Under the pieces are notes generated by a model. The model searched no databases. It worked only from the letters and a program-made list of their open reading frames with translations, and was not told the origin of the DNA. A stretch of 64,000 nucleotides of DNA from JAUCQB01 sp964586235 (lineage in GTDB: Bacteria; Planctomycetota; Phycisphaerae; UBA1845; PWPN01): assembly GCA_964586235.1 (NCBI GenBank), contig CAZPIO010000015.1, positions 1 to 64,000 on the forward strand, given 5' to 3'. A program made the translations under genes and the position numbers. Positions 45,592-55,255 of this stretch are shown one piece after another (position 1 is the stretch's first letter; every line of letters starts with the position of its first letter).

Positions 45592-46426
45592 CGCTTTACT
45601 CCTCCTTTTGTACATGGTTTATCCGTGGTATCGTTGTTTTCGCCGCGCCGGCCCACCTACACAGGTGCCGGCTCGTTCCACGAGGAATTGGCTTCTCTTT
45701 GCACCCGCCTATACCTTCCCTCACTCCACACCCGGCCAGGTCGTACCCGCTGCCGCACAGAGCAGTCCGGCACCCATCCCGTGAGCGATTACCGCCTGAC
45801 CCGTGAGCCGGAGAAATGCTGCTCACGTCGATGGCGCGTCTACTCATACCCACCTGTCGAGCCTGCCGGTCACCGGTGATTCTACCCTTGCGTCGTCACG
45901 GGTTGCAAGAACTTTTCTGTATGTTTTCAGGGCATCGGGTCAGGGCCGAAGGTCCTGCCTGGGGAACGATGATACACAATGAACCGGTCGCTCAGACTGA
46001 TAGCAGATCGTGATCGTAAGTCACAGTAAAGAAATGACTTAAACACGCCGGCGAGCCGCGATGTCTACCGCGGTGAGGCCTCAAAACACCCGCCTGACGC
46101 ACCGCTCTCCTCAGTAACCGCCGGTGAACGGACCGCATGGCATCGCGGAGGACAATCACATAGCGACACACAATTTGTGCTTGTACGGCAGTATAAGGAA
46201 TACCTCCCGCGGGCTGCCGGACCCTTGAAGACAGTGATCGAATTGATCGAGGCTGCCCGATAACGTCGCCCCTCCCAGCACAACTGCGAAGACCCCTTAT
46301 ATAGGGCTAGCTTATCTCGGACCTTGGAACATCCGACAAACAACAGACCGGACAGGGCGATGGTGTGCGCCGCTTCGGTGGCGGACCGCGCCGACCCTGC
46401 GCCCGATAACAAGGGAGCCCAAGGAT
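45592..46426. other. Intergenic divergent control region before the EPS locus
   Basis: About 835 bases between the minus-strand PEP-CTERM gene and the plus-strand EPS operon. No supported gene. I looked for a -24/-12 sigma-54 site and a clear sigma-70 pair before 46427 and found neither convincing. Confidence 0.45.
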
Positions 46427-47410
46427 ATGCCCCCAGCGCTGATGGAGACCGAGGCCCCGTCATCCGCGGTCAATATCGATGATTTCATCGACCCCCGGCG
46501 CCCGCAGAGCTGGTCGGCGCAGATGGTCGCGCTGCTCCGCTCGGGGCACTACCGCGAAGGCTACGAGATCCTCGCCGGGAAAATGCCCTTCGTCGAGAAC
46601 ATGCTGCGGCCGTTCGCCGAGCGTTTGCAGGGCAGGGAAAACTACTGGACCGGCACTTACAGTTGGATCAAGCGATTCATCGACGACGGCCGGCCGTTGC
46701 GCATCCTCGATGTCGGCTGCGGGATCGGATCGGGGGCCCTCGAATTCGCCCTGGAAGGCCACCAGGCCTGGGGCATCGACGTCCTCGACTGCATGATCGA
46801 GCGGGGCCGCCAGGTGGCCGAGTCGCTGGGCCTGGCCGACCGCGTCCACCTCCTGACCGGCGACATCCGCCGGCTCGACAAGCACTTCGAGCCGGCCTTC
46901 TTCGACGCGGTCGTCGCCTGCGACATCTTCGAGCACCTCGACGACCAATCGATCTGCCAGGTTCTGGACGGCCTCAGAAAGGTCATGAGGCCGGGCGGCA
47001 CCATCGTGGTTCAGACTTCGCCCTGCCGCTACTACTACTGGTTCGACCCGACGCGCAGGAAGATGATCTGCCTGCTCGCCCCACTGGCCTGGCTGCCCGA
47101 TCGGCTGTTCACGGCCTACGTGCGGTGGCTGGAGGGCTTCCTCCTGCGTCGGCTTCGGAGCGAGCACACCCGCTTCTACCGGCATGAGCCAGGCCACATC
47201 AACTGCATGGATCATACTCATCTGCGAGGCCTGCTGGAGCGGGCAGGGCTGACGCAGGTTCACACGTTTGCCGTAAACGCTCATCCAGGATTCAAGGACG
47301 AGGGCTGTCTCAAGGCCGCTTGGACAAAACGGCTGTTCGGCAGGAAGTCCGTCGCTTGCCGCAATGTGTTCGGCGTCGCCACGACGCCCCGGGAGGGCCA
47401 GGCACGCTGA
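46427..47410 (+). CDS. Class I SAM-dependent methyltransferase
   Basis: 327 residues from ATG 46427 (GGGAG nine bases upstream). SAM-binding motif I ILDVGCGIGSGALEFAL, motif II around GIDVLDCMI, post-I LLTGDIRRL and motif VVACDIFEHLDD fit a Methyltransf_11/23 enzyme acting on a small molecule or sugar. After the core is an extra C-terminal region with an amphipathic hydrophobic stretch (ICLLAPLAWLPDRLFTAYV) that may contact the membrane. It opens the EPS operon; a sugar or lipid-linked glycan methyltransferase is the best guess. Confidence 0.85.
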   Translation: MPPALMETEAPSSAVNIDDFIDPRRPQSWSAQMVALLRSGHYREGYEILAGKMPFVENMLRPFAERLQGRENYWTGTYSWIKRFIDDGRPLRILDVGCGIGSGALEFALEGHQAWGIDVLDCMIERGRQVAESLGLADRVHLLTGDIRRLDKHFEPAFFDAVVACDIFEHLDDQSICQVLDGLRKVMRPGGTIVVQTSPCRYYYWFDPTRRKMICLLAPLAWLPDRLFTAYVRWLEGFLLRRLRSEHTRFYRHEPGHINCMDHTHLRGLLERAGLTQVHTFAVNAHPGFKDEGCLKAAWTKRLFGRKSVACRNVFGVATTPREGQAR

Positions 47411-47420
47411 CGAAACGCTC

Positions 47421-48731
47421 ATGAGCCAGATGCCGACCACTGCCATCGAAGTCAGCAGCGTGTGGAAGCGGTTCCGCAAGGGCGGGGCCGACGGCCTGCT
47501 CTGGGAATCCGCCCTGCGCGGCCTGCGCCGCCTGTGCGGACGCAACTCCGAGCCGCGGGATGCCTTCTGGGCCCTCCAGGACATTAACCTGAACGTCCGG
47601 CCCGGCGAGGCAGTCGGCATTATCGGTCCGAACGGCGCCGGCAAGAGTACGCTGCTTAAGATCCTCTCCCGCGTGCTCCGGCCGGACCGCGGGCACATCG
47701 CCGTACACGGGCGGCTGAGCGGGCTGATCGAAGTCGGCGCCGGTTTCCACGGCGACCTGACCGGACGCGAGAACATCTTCGTCAACGGCGCGATCCTCGG
47801 CATGCGCCATGACGAGATCCGCCGCAAATTCGACCGCATCGTCGAGTTCTCGGGCATCGGCGAGTTCCTCGACATGCCGGTCAAGCGCTATTCGTCGGGC
47901 ATGTACGTCCGCCTGGGTTTTTCCATCGCCGCCCACATGGAGCCCCAAGTCCTGCTGGTCGACGAGGTGCTGTCGGTGGGCGACGTCCAGTTCAAAGCGA
48001 AATGCATGGACGCGATGCGCGGCTTTCTGCGCCGCGGCACTTCCGTGCTCTTCGTCTCGCACAACCTGGCCCAGATCAAGCGCTTCTGTGACCGCGTGGT
48101 GCTCATCGATCACGGCCGGGTCCGACTCGAGGGCTCGCCGGATGCCGCCATCGCCGAATACAGCCGCCTGGTCAGCGACATGGAGGACGCCAACCCCGGC
48201 GGCATCGAGAATTCCCACATCGGCGGCCGAGGCCGAACCGGGGCGGGCGCGTGCATCACGGCGGTACGCATCCTCGACGCCGACGGCCGGCCGGCCCGCA
48301 CATTCACCTCCGGCCAGCCCATGCGCCTCGAGCTCGATTACCACATCGATCCCGCCACCGGCGGCATCGACAACCCCAACTTCGTCGTCTCTGCCCACAT
48401 GTTCGGGGCGGGCCTGTTCTATCAGTTCCAGTCGTTGCGCGACGGCCTGCGGCCCGGCCGCTGCGTCGGAAGCGGCACCGTCGCGATCGATCTGCCCAGC
48501 CTGGCCCTCGGAGAGGGCGTCTACCAGATCGGCGTGGCTCTGGCCGACGAGAAAGGCCTGCCCGAGCACGACTGGCACGACCGGGCGTACCGAATCAACG
48601 TCGTGGCCGACGGGGCTACCGAGGGGCCGGTTCATCAGCCTCGACGGTGGCAGGTCGCGACCCGCAGTAACGACGGGCCCGCCGGGCAGCCCGCGGCGAA
48701 CCTTCGCGAAGAGGCGGAGGTGCCGGCGTGA
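47421..48731 (+). CDS. ABC transporter ATP-binding protein, Wzt type
   Basis: ATG 47421 (MSQMPTTAIEVSSVWKRF), ten bases after the methyltransferase stop. 436 residues: NBD with Walker A GPNGAGKST, the long-form O-antigen subfamily signature YSSGMYVRLGFSIAA, Walker B VLLVDEVLSVGD and H-loop VSHNL; then an extra C-terminal beta domain (about 270-400) as in Wzt proteins, which bind the glycan cap. It should energise export of a polymer across the inner membrane, but no permease (Wzm) gene is in the window. The GTGA at its end starts the next gene. Confidence 0.9.
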   Translation: MSQMPTTAIEVSSVWKRFRKGGADGLLWESALRGLRRLCGRNSEPRDAFWALQDINLNVRPGEAVGIIGPNGAGKSTLLKILSRVLRPDRGHIAVHGRLSGLIEVGAGFHGDLTGRENIFVNGAILGMRHDEIRRKFDRIVEFSGIGEFLDMPVKRYSSGMYVRLGFSIAAHMEPQVLLVDEVLSVGDVQFKAKCMDAMRGFLRRGTSVLFVSHNLAQIKRFCDRVVLIDHGRVRLEGSPDAAIAEYSRLVSDMEDANPGGIENSHIGGRGRTGAGACITAVRILDADGRPARTFTSGQPMRLELDYHIDPATGGIDNPNFVVSAHMFGAGLFYQFQSLRDGLRPGRCVGSGTVAIDLPSLALGEGVYQIGVALADEKGLPEHDWHDRAYRINVVADGATEGPVHQPRRWQVATRSNDGPAGQPAANLREEAEVPA

Positions 48732-49684
48732 AAGACTCGACCGCGCCGATCACCGTCATCATCCCGTGCCTCAACGCCGAGAAAACGCTCCCGGCAGCGC
48801 TGGCCAGCGTCTTCTCGCAAACCGTTTCCCCGCTGGAGGTGCTGGTCATCGATGACCACAGCACGGATCGAAGTGTCGCAGTGGCCGCTGCCGTTGATCC
48901 GCGCGTGCGCGTTCTGACGAATCCGTCGCGCGGGCCGGGCGCCGCCCGCCGACTCGGCGTCACCGAGGCCCGCGGCGAATTCATCGCCTTCGTGGACGCC
49001 GATGACACCGTCGAGTCCACCAAGCACGAAAAGCAACTGGCAATCCTCGAGGCCAGCGACCCGCACACCCTGGTACACACCGGCTCGCTGGCCCGCTGGA
49101 TCGATGGGAGCCGCCCTTCCTATGAGCGAAAAGGTGCCGAGGTCGCCATCGGAAGATGCACGCAGGTCATCTTCGAGCGAAACCCCGTGTGCGGCGCGTC
49201 GACCATGCTGCGTCGCTCCGTAATCATTGAGCTGGGCAACTACAACCCCGATCTGTTCGGCACCGAGGATTTCGGCATGTCGCTGCTGGCCTCCACCTGC
49301 TGCGACTTCGTCCACATCCCCGAGCCGCTGTACGTGATGAACCAGCACACGACAAACATCACCCGCCGCCGGGCGCACATGGCATACTGCCACTGGCTCG
49401 CCCAGGATTATTTCCGGCAGCGCTGCCCGAAGGCATTCGCCGCTCTGCCGGCCGAGTCGGTGCGCCAGTACATGATTGAACCGGTGCTGCGAACGGTGCT
49501 CGACGCCTACTGGCGGCGAGAGCCGGCCGACTACCAGCGCCTGCTTCGCCTGGCGATCACGATCGCTCCGCACGATCCGCGGATCCGGCAGCTCTGGCAT
49601 CGAAGGCTGGTCCCGATGAAGGTCCTGCGATGGTGGGACCGCCTGACCGCCTCGCCGCGGCCGGCGGTACCGGAGGCGTCGTAG
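48728..49684 (+). CDS. Family 2 glycosyltransferase
   Basis: GTG 48728 overlaps the ABC gene stop by four bases. 318 residues with the GT-A start ITVIIPCLNAEKTLPAALASVFSQT, VLVIDDHSTD and the metal-binding FVDADDT, then a TEDFGMSLLA acid. Adds a sugar from a nucleotide sugar to the growing glycan on the cytoplasmic face. Acceptor unknown. Confidence 0.9.
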   Translation: MKDSTAPITVIIPCLNAEKTLPAALASVFSQTVSPLEVLVIDDHSTDRSVAVAAAVDPRVRVLTNPSRGPGAARRLGVTEARGEFIAFVDADDTVESTKHEKQLAILEASDPHTLVHTGSLARWIDGSRPSYERKGAEVAIGRCTQVIFERNPVCGASTMLRRSVIIELGNYNPDLFGTEDFGMSLLASTCCDFVHIPEPLYVMNQHTTNITRRRAHMAYCHWLAQDYFRQRCPKAFAALPAESVRQYMIEPVLRTVLDAYWRREPADYQRLLRLAITIAPHDPRIRQLWHRRLVPMKVLRWWDRLTASPRPAVPEAS

Positions 49685-50926
49685 ATGCACACCGAACACG
49701 CCACCTGCCGCCCGCCCCGTCTGGCCCTCGTAACCGCCAACCCGCTTCGAATCGGCGGCATGCAGACTTTCTCGCGATTCCTGGTCGACGCTGTCTGCGC
49801 TTCCGGCTGGCAGGTGACCGTCGCCCTCTCAGGCGAGGACATCTTCAGCAACATCCGGGGCCCGCTCGATGTGCAGGCCGTCGATTGGGTCGACGCCAAC
49901 CTCGCGGGTGACCGTCGATATCGTCCACGGACGATTCTCGACCGCCGCCGCTGGTTCCGCCGCACACGGCCGGACGTCGCCCTGTTCGTGCAGTCATCGA
50001 ACACGCCGTTCCGCACGTCCATTGTCGGCGCCGCTCTCGCGGGTGTGCCCGTGGTCATCACCCACCGTACGATGCCGTGGATTCGCGACTTCGTGCCCGT
50101 CGGCCGCCATTTCCTGGGCATGCTCCCCGGTCTCGGTCTGCACAACCGTCGGCAAGTGCTCAAGACGCGGCTGATCGCCTCCCTGGCCGATCGCATCGTC
50201 TACAACAGCCGGTTCGTGCGCGAGGAATACGAAAACGTCTACCGTTACCCCCGGCGAAAGGGCATTCTCATCGTCAATGCCGCGCCGAGCTTCGAACGAC
50301 GGCCGGAGCGGCGTTCGCCGCGCGACCACGTCACCATCGGCTGCCTCGGTCGCCTGGCCGATGAGAAACGGCTGGATGTGCTCATTCGGGCCGTCGCGGC
50401 CATGAAGCAACGACAGGCCGTGCGCCTGCTGATCTACGGTGACGGCCCGCTTCGCGAACTGCTGGCCGAACTCGCCGGCAAGCTGGGCATTGCCGACCGC
50501 GTCGAATTTCGAGGCAACACGCCCGACGTAGCCGCGGCGTATGCCGAGCTCGATATCGTGGTCGTCTGTTCGCGGCGAGAGTCATCGAGCAACACCGCCC
50601 TGGAAGCCATGGCTGCCGGCAAGGCGGTCGTCGTATCCGGGGCCGGCGGCCTGCCAGAATTGATCGACCACGGCCGGTCCGGCGAATGCGTGCCGATCGG
50701 CGATGTCGGCGTATTGGCCGAGACGCTCGACCGGCTCACAGGCGACGCCGATAGGCGAAGCCTTCTCGGTGAGAAGGCTCAACTGGTCGCCCGGCAGCGC
50801 CACGACGCGGCCCGTATCTCGAGACAATGGCTGAACCTCCTCGGCGAGGTCGCGGCTCGCCGCACAGGCCGGCAGTCGACATTACCCGGCCGATCAGAGA
50901 TCGAGGCGGTTGCCTCTGCAGGATGA
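49685..50926 (+). CDS. Family 4 glycosyltransferase
   Basis: ATG directly follows the preceding TAG. 413 residues. N-terminal GT-B domain (VTANPLRIGGMQTFSRFLV) and C-terminal donor-binding domain (IGCLGRLADEKRLDVLIRAV, the E-x7-E region VVCSRRESSSNTALEAMAAGKAVVVSG). A retaining glycosyltransferase of the EPS pathway. Confidence 0.9.
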   Translation: MHTEHATCRPPRLALVTANPLRIGGMQTFSRFLVDAVCASGWQVTVALSGEDIFSNIRGPLDVQAVDWVDANLAGDRRYRPRTILDRRRWFRRTRPDVALFVQSSNTPFRTSIVGAALAGVPVVITHRTMPWIRDFVPVGRHFLGMLPGLGLHNRRQVLKTRLIASLADRIVYNSRFVREEYENVYRYPRRKGILIVNAAPSFERRPERRSPRDHVTIGCLGRLADEKRLDVLIRAVAAMKQRQAVRLLIYGDGPLRELLAELAGKLGIADRVEFRGNTPDVAAAYAELDIVVVCSRRESSSNTALEAMAAGKAVVVSGAGGLPELIDHGRSGECVPIGDVGVLAETLDRLTGDADRRSLLGEKAQLVARQRHDAARISRQWLNLLGEVAARRTGRQSTLPGRSEIEAVASAG

Positions 50927-50930
50927 GACC

Positions 50931-51998
50931 ATGGTCAGACTGATGGTCAACATCGATACGGAGGAAGAAGGGCTGTTCAACGGCTCTTACCCTACGCGCG
51001 ACTGGCGCCTGGGGCATCTGGCCGAACTCCCCCGCCTTCAAGCCATCTTCGATCAGTACGGCGTCCGGCCGACGTACCAGGTCACCACCCCGGTAATCAT
51101 GGATCGCCTCGGCAGCGTTCACCTCGAGCAGTTCCTCAAGGAAGGCCGCTGCGACATCGGTGGTCATCTGCATCCGTGGGTCACTGCACCGCTTGACGGT
51201 CTGCCGGCCGATGACGCCCACTCGATGCCCTGCATGCTGCCGCCGGACCTGGTGCGCGACAAGCTGCGCACGCTGACTCAGCAGATTCGCGACCGGTTCG
51301 GCGTTCAGCCGGTCGCGTATCGCTCGGGCCGCTACGGGAGCAGCGCCGCCCATACGCCTCTCCTGGTCGAGATGGGCTATCACGTGGAAACGAGCGTCTG
51401 CCCGTTTATCTCGCACGCGAGCTGGGGAGGCCCTGATTACTTCGATGCACCGCTTCATCCTTACTGGCTGGGTACCCGCTGCCTGCTTGAACCGCAACCA
51501 GGCGGCGATCTGTTGTGCGTGCCCATCAGCGCCGGTTTCAACACCGCACACTTCGAGCGCGCCGCCTGCCTGTACCGGCGGCTCGCTCGGCCGGGCGTGC
51601 GCCGGTTACGGCTGATCGGGCTGCTCTATCGACTGCGGCTCCTCCGGCTGATCAGGCTCAACCCCGAGATGACCAGCCTCGCCGACATGATCCGCTTGTG
51701 CCGGGCCCTGTTGCGGCGCGAGACCGAGATGCTCCACCTGACGTTCCACAGCTCGAACATCGGCATCGGCGGCACGCCCTACGTGCCGGATCGCCGCTCG
51801 CGCGACGCGTTCCTCGCTCGGCTCTCCGGCGTGCTCGATTTCCTGGTCAACAAGCAAGGCGTTCAGCCGGTGACCGCTCGTGACTATTACAGAATCGCCA
51901 GTCGTCGCTTTGGAGTACCCGCGACCGGGCAGCTCAAAGACACGCCGGCCCTGACGGCGCCGGAATCGCTTGTGACGAAAGCGGCGTGTTGCGCATGA
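50931..51998 (+). CDS. Polysaccharide deacetylase family protein
   Basis: Start MVRLMVNIDTEEEG at 50931, four bases after the glycosyltransferase stop; a TTG at 50910 is less likely. 355 residues. The NIDTEEE strand takes the place of the usual TFDD motif, CDIGGHLHPW carries the two metal histidines, and SGRYGSS and a late LTFHSSNIGIGG segment match the distal conserved motifs. It resembles WalW-like deacetylases seen in exosortase-linked EPS loci. It would remove acetyl groups from amino sugars of the polymer. Confidence 0.85.
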   Translation: MVRLMVNIDTEEEGLFNGSYPTRDWRLGHLAELPRLQAIFDQYGVRPTYQVTTPVIMDRLGSVHLEQFLKEGRCDIGGHLHPWVTAPLDGLPADDAHSMPCMLPPDLVRDKLRTLTQQIRDRFGVQPVAYRSGRYGSSAAHTPLLVEMGYHVETSVCPFISHASWGGPDYFDAPLHPYWLGTRCLLEPQPGGDLLCVPISAGFNTAHFERAACLYRRLARPGVRRLRLIGLLYRLRLLRLIRLNPEMTSLADMIRLCRALLRRETEMLHLTFHSSNIGIGGTPYVPDRRSRDAFLARLSGVLDFLVNKQGVQPVTARDYYRIASRRFGVPATGQLKDTPALTAPESLVTKAACCA

Positions 51999-52005
51999 GT
52001 GCGGA

Positions 52006-53091
52006 ATGATGAAGATTCGTCCGACACAACCCGGCGAACTGAGCAGGCTGGCGGAGTTTCTCACCGCCGAGGGCATGCCCCACACGCCCGACACCCTCCA
52101 GTGGAAGTTCCGCGACTCGCCGGGCGATCTGGCCGGCTTTGGGAAATCCATCGTCGCCGAGATCGACGGCCGCATCGTCGGCCACATCGGCGTCATGCCG
52201 ACCTCCGTGTTTGTTGATTCGTCCCAGCCCGGCGAGCTGTCCGGCGGTTGGTTCGTCGACTGGGTCGTTCGCGAGGACCTGCGAAGCCGGGGTATCGGCG
52301 TGTTCCTGCTCCGCGAGGCTCAGAAAACCTGCCGGGCGTTGATGACCATCCAGGGGACCGCCGACACCCGCCAGGCTCTGCCCGCTCTGCAGTGGGTCGA
52401 GCAGAACGGCCTGGCCGTCTTCAAGCTCAACATCCGTCGTGGCGGGAACTGCGAAGAAGCCGGCATCGGGCGGCGGCTCGCGACCGAACTGGTCCGCATC
52501 CTGCGCTATCACGCTGTCGAGTGGCCCGCGCCCGAGGGTTGGTCGTTGAGCGACGCCCCCGCCGAAACACCTGATCGTTCGTGGGGACAACTCGACGCCG
52601 TCATCGCCGCGCAGCGTCAGAGCCCCAACGGGTCCTGCTGTCATTTCGGGCGCTCAGGGGCGATGCTCCGATGGCTGTTCAGGGATCATCCTTCCGGCCG
52701 CTATCGGCTGCTGATCGCCGGCGATGCCGCCGGACCCGCCGGCTACCTGCTCTGGCGCACCTGCCAGGACGCCGGTGATCGCCTCGACGGGAGGATCGTG
52801 GATATCCTCGCACCGTGGGATCGCCCCGACGTGTGGCAATGGCTGGTCAGCGCGGCGGTTGCGCGGCTGGCCGAGGTCGGGGCCGTGCAGATCAGTTGCC
52901 TGTCCGGCACGGATTCACCGCTGGCCGACGCCCTGCGGGCCAACCGTTTCCTGCCTCGCCAGAACCTCCCCCTCTGGATCAGCCCCCCGGCCGGCGAATT
53001 CTGCATCCCCCGCCGCTGGCACGCCACTTTCGCCGACAGCGATATCGACGCCGCCTCGTCGGCCGACGCCCTCGTCGGCCATTCCAGGTAG
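52006..53091 (+). CDS. GNAT N-acetyltransferase
   Basis: ATGATG at 52006/52009, seven bases after the deacetylase stop. 361 residues: an N-terminal GNAT domain (IVGHIGVMPTSVFV, then the acetyl-CoA loop VREDLRSRGIGVFLLREA) and a larger second part with a repeated GNAT-like fold (GRYRLLIAGDAAGPAGYLLW) lacking the CoA loop. Next to the deacetylase it may acylate the exposed amine; the substrate is inferred. Confidence 0.8.
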   Translation: MMKIRPTQPGELSRLAEFLTAEGMPHTPDTLQWKFRDSPGDLAGFGKSIVAEIDGRIVGHIGVMPTSVFVDSSQPGELSGGWFVDWVVREDLRSRGIGVFLLREAQKTCRALMTIQGTADTRQALPALQWVEQNGLAVFKLNIRRGGNCEEAGIGRRLATELVRILRYHAVEWPAPEGWSLSDAPAETPDRSWGQLDAVIAAQRQSPNGSCCHFGRSGAMLRWLFRDHPSGRYRLLIAGDAAGPAGYLLWRTCQDAGDRLDGRIVDILAPWDRPDVWQWLVSAAVARLAEVGAVQISCLSGTDSPLADALRANRFLPRQNLPLWISPPAGEFCIPRRWHATFADSDIDAASSADALVGHSR

Positions 53092-53182
53092 TGCCGACGC
53101 CCCCGTCGGCAGTTCCTGCTTTCGCCGCAGCAAGGAAGGTCGACTGAATTATCGCCCCTCCCGATAGCCTCAGATCACCCTC

Positions 53183-53196
53183 CCAACGACCGATAT
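53183..53196. repeat. 14-bp motif, copy 1 (pairs with 56786-56799)
   Basis: CCAACGACCGATAT occurs here, about 90 bases before the TTG at 53286, and again before 56911. These are the only two gaps over 100 bases inside the EPS operon. Confidence 0.45.
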
Positions 53197-53285
53197 AGTG
53201 AGGATGCACCGTTGCCGCGCACGGCGTACGCGCCGGACGAATTGATAAGTGCCGCAACGGGCGACCGTTGACCGGAGGCTTCGCG

Positions 53286-55244
53286 TTGAATCCGGGAATC
53301 GTTCTGGTCTGTCATCCGCGCAGCGGCCAGGCGCGCACACTGGTCGCCGGCATGCTCGATGCAACGGGCGCTCTCCTGCCACCGGGCGAGGAATCCACGG
53401 CCGTCCGCGTCGAGGCCTGCGCCGGTGTCGGCTGGGCTGCCGCGGCCGTCGCCTACACAACGCCTGAGCCCGCGGCGGGCGCGTGCGCCTGGTCCGATGG
53501 CCGCGACGTGCTGTTGTGGGCGGGCGAGATGCTCCTGCCGCACGACTGGGTGTCCGATTACCTGACCTCGCGAAACGCAATTGCTGAAATCGTGCTCCGC
53601 CGGCTGCAGACAGGCGGCCTCAACATACTTTCCCGCATCGACGGCTCATTCTGCGGCGCCTGGTACGAGCACTCACGCCGGCAATGGAACGTCTTCAACG
53701 ACAAGCTCGGCCTGATTCCGGTGTTCTACGCGGCCAGGGCCGATCGCCTCGTCATCGGCCCGGCCGCACGAGTCGTGTGGCAGGCGACCGGCGAGACTCT
53801 GTCCATCAGCGATGCCGGCATCTGCGACCTGATCCGCTGCGAAAACATGGTCGACGAGCACACGCTGATCCGCAACGTGAACTGGCTCAAGGCCGGCCAC
53901 GTGCTCAGATGGTCCGCGGGCCACATCGGCAGCCACCGATACTCGGACTTCAGCTACGCCGCCCCGGCTGCGGGCAATCGCGAAGCAGCCATCGAGCAAT
54001 ACGACTCCGTGCTGAAAAGCACAATTCAGCGGCACGCGATCTGCAACTCGCCGCTGATTCTCGGCATCAGCGGCGGCCTGGATTCGCGCATGCTGCTGGG
54101 GATGTGCGCCGAGGTCGGCCGGATGCCGTCGTGCTTCACGGCCGGCTGGGCGTTCTCAGACGACGTGCGTTACGGCCGGGCCTGTGCCCGGGCAGTCGGC
54201 GCGGCTCACGACTGGCAGCCGCTCGAAGCGAAAGACCTGCCCGCTCGACTGCTCCAGGCGATCGTCGCCACCGACGGCCTGCACAACGTCGCCCACATGG
54301 CCCCCGCGACGGCGATGAACGCCTATCTGAGCGGTCATGCCGGTGCGGTCCTCCTCGAAGGCTACATGCAGGGCGTGCTCGGCGGGGCTTACGTGCCCCT
54401 CGATGAGGACGTCGCCGACGGAATCATCCCGCACCAGAGCCGCTGGGCCCGCTATCGCCTGCACGCAGGTGGAGATCCGGCGGTCATCAACAATCTGTTG
54501 CTGCCTTCGCTGGCGGAGGAGCATTTCCGCCAATGGCAGGACCGAATCGACACAACGTGGCGGCTGGCCCCGACGGATGACCCTCTGGGCAAGGCCGAAT
54601 ACACCGTCGCCGCCTCGCGCAGCGGTCGAATTGACGTGCTCGGCACGGCCATGCTTCGCTCCCATGTCTGGGTCCGCTGCCCCGCATGCGACAGCGGCAT
54701 GCTCGATTGGCAGGCACACACGCCCCCGCGGCTGCGGCGCGGCAAGCAGCTCTTCATGGAGCTCATCCGCCGGCGGTTCCCCAAGCTGGCCCGCGTGCAG
54801 CGCACGGCCTGCAGCGGTCTGCCGGTCGCCGAGAGCCTCTGGCTCCGTGAGTATTGCTGGCAAAAGGAGAGGATCCACCGCTGGTGGACCGGCTTGTGGC
54901 ATCCCTGGACCCGCAAGTGGGGCACCGGCGGTCACGCCGGCCGTGCCTGGACATTCGCAACCTGGTGGGCAACCGGCGCGATGGACGTGCTGACCGCGCC
55001 GAACGCCCGAGTGCTCAACTGGGTCCGCCGCGAAGCGTTGACGGCCTTATGGGAGCAGGCCGTACGAGACCCGCTTGAATGCGGGCCGGTGATGGCCCTG
55101 GCAACAGCCGAGATCATGATCCGGCACCTGGAGCGCATCCGCCCGGGGTTCCGCGGCGCTTCCGCCGGCCAGGTGCAGTTCGTGGTGATGATGAATCCCG
55201 CGCCGCGCGAGCCGCAGCCCGTGCTCGCCGGCTCGGCATATTGA
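53286..55244 (+). CDS. Asparagine-synthetase-like protein without glutaminase nucleophile
   Basis: Start taken as TTG 53286 because GGAGG (53274-53278) sits seven bases upstream; a TTG at 53268 opens the same frame. About 652 residues. The N-terminal part follows the class II amidotransferase fold (SRIDGSFCGAWYEHSRRQW, NDKLGLIPVFYA) but begins MNPGIVLV, so the catalytic Cys2 is absent. The C-terminal part has the ATP pyrophosphatase loop ILGISGGLDSRMLLG. Such proteins can adenylate carboxylates and use ammonia or amines directly. In an EPS locus it may amidate a uronic acid; unproven. Confidence 0.85.
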   Translation: MNPGIVLVCHPRSGQARTLVAGMLDATGALLPPGEESTAVRVEACAGVGWAAAAVAYTTPEPAAGACAWSDGRDVLLWAGEMLLPHDWVSDYLTSRNAIAEIVLRRLQTGGLNILSRIDGSFCGAWYEHSRRQWNVFNDKLGLIPVFYAARADRLVIGPAARVVWQATGETLSISDAGICDLIRCENMVDEHTLIRNVNWLKAGHVLRWSAGHIGSHRYSDFSYAAPAAGNREAAIEQYDSVLKSTIQRHAICNSPLILGISGGLDSRMLLGMCAEVGRMPSCFTAGWAFSDDVRYGRACARAVGAAHDWQPLEAKDLPARLLQAIVATDGLHNVAHMAPATAMNAYLSGHAGAVLLEGYMQGVLGGAYVPLDEDVADGIIPHQSRWARYRLHAGGDPAVINNLLLPSLAEEHFRQWQDRIDTTWRLAPTDDPLGKAEYTVAASRSGRIDVLGTAMLRSHVWVRCPACDSGMLDWQAHTPPRLRRGKQLFMELIRRRFPKLARVQRTACSGLPVAESLWLREYCWQKERIHRWWTGLWHPWTRKWGTGGHAGRAWTFATWWATGAMDVLTAPNARVLNWVRREALTALWEQAVRDPLECGPVMALATAEIMIRHLERIRPGFRGASAGQVQFVVMMNPAPREPQPVLAGSAY

Positions 55245-55255
55245 GAATCACACGG

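Noticed and set aside
45592..46426. Sigma-54 promoter expected for PEP-CTERM/XrtA genes
   Set aside because: TGGCAC-like strings are present near 40940 and TGGCAT near 46139, but none has a properly spaced TTGC element.
46460..47884. 474-codon minus-strand ORF (and similar long antisense ORFs at 47310-48635, 48635-49699, 57025-58215, 59377-60777, 61323-62273)
   Set aside because: All oppose clearly conserved EPS genes and have low-complexity Arg/Pro/Ala-rich translations.
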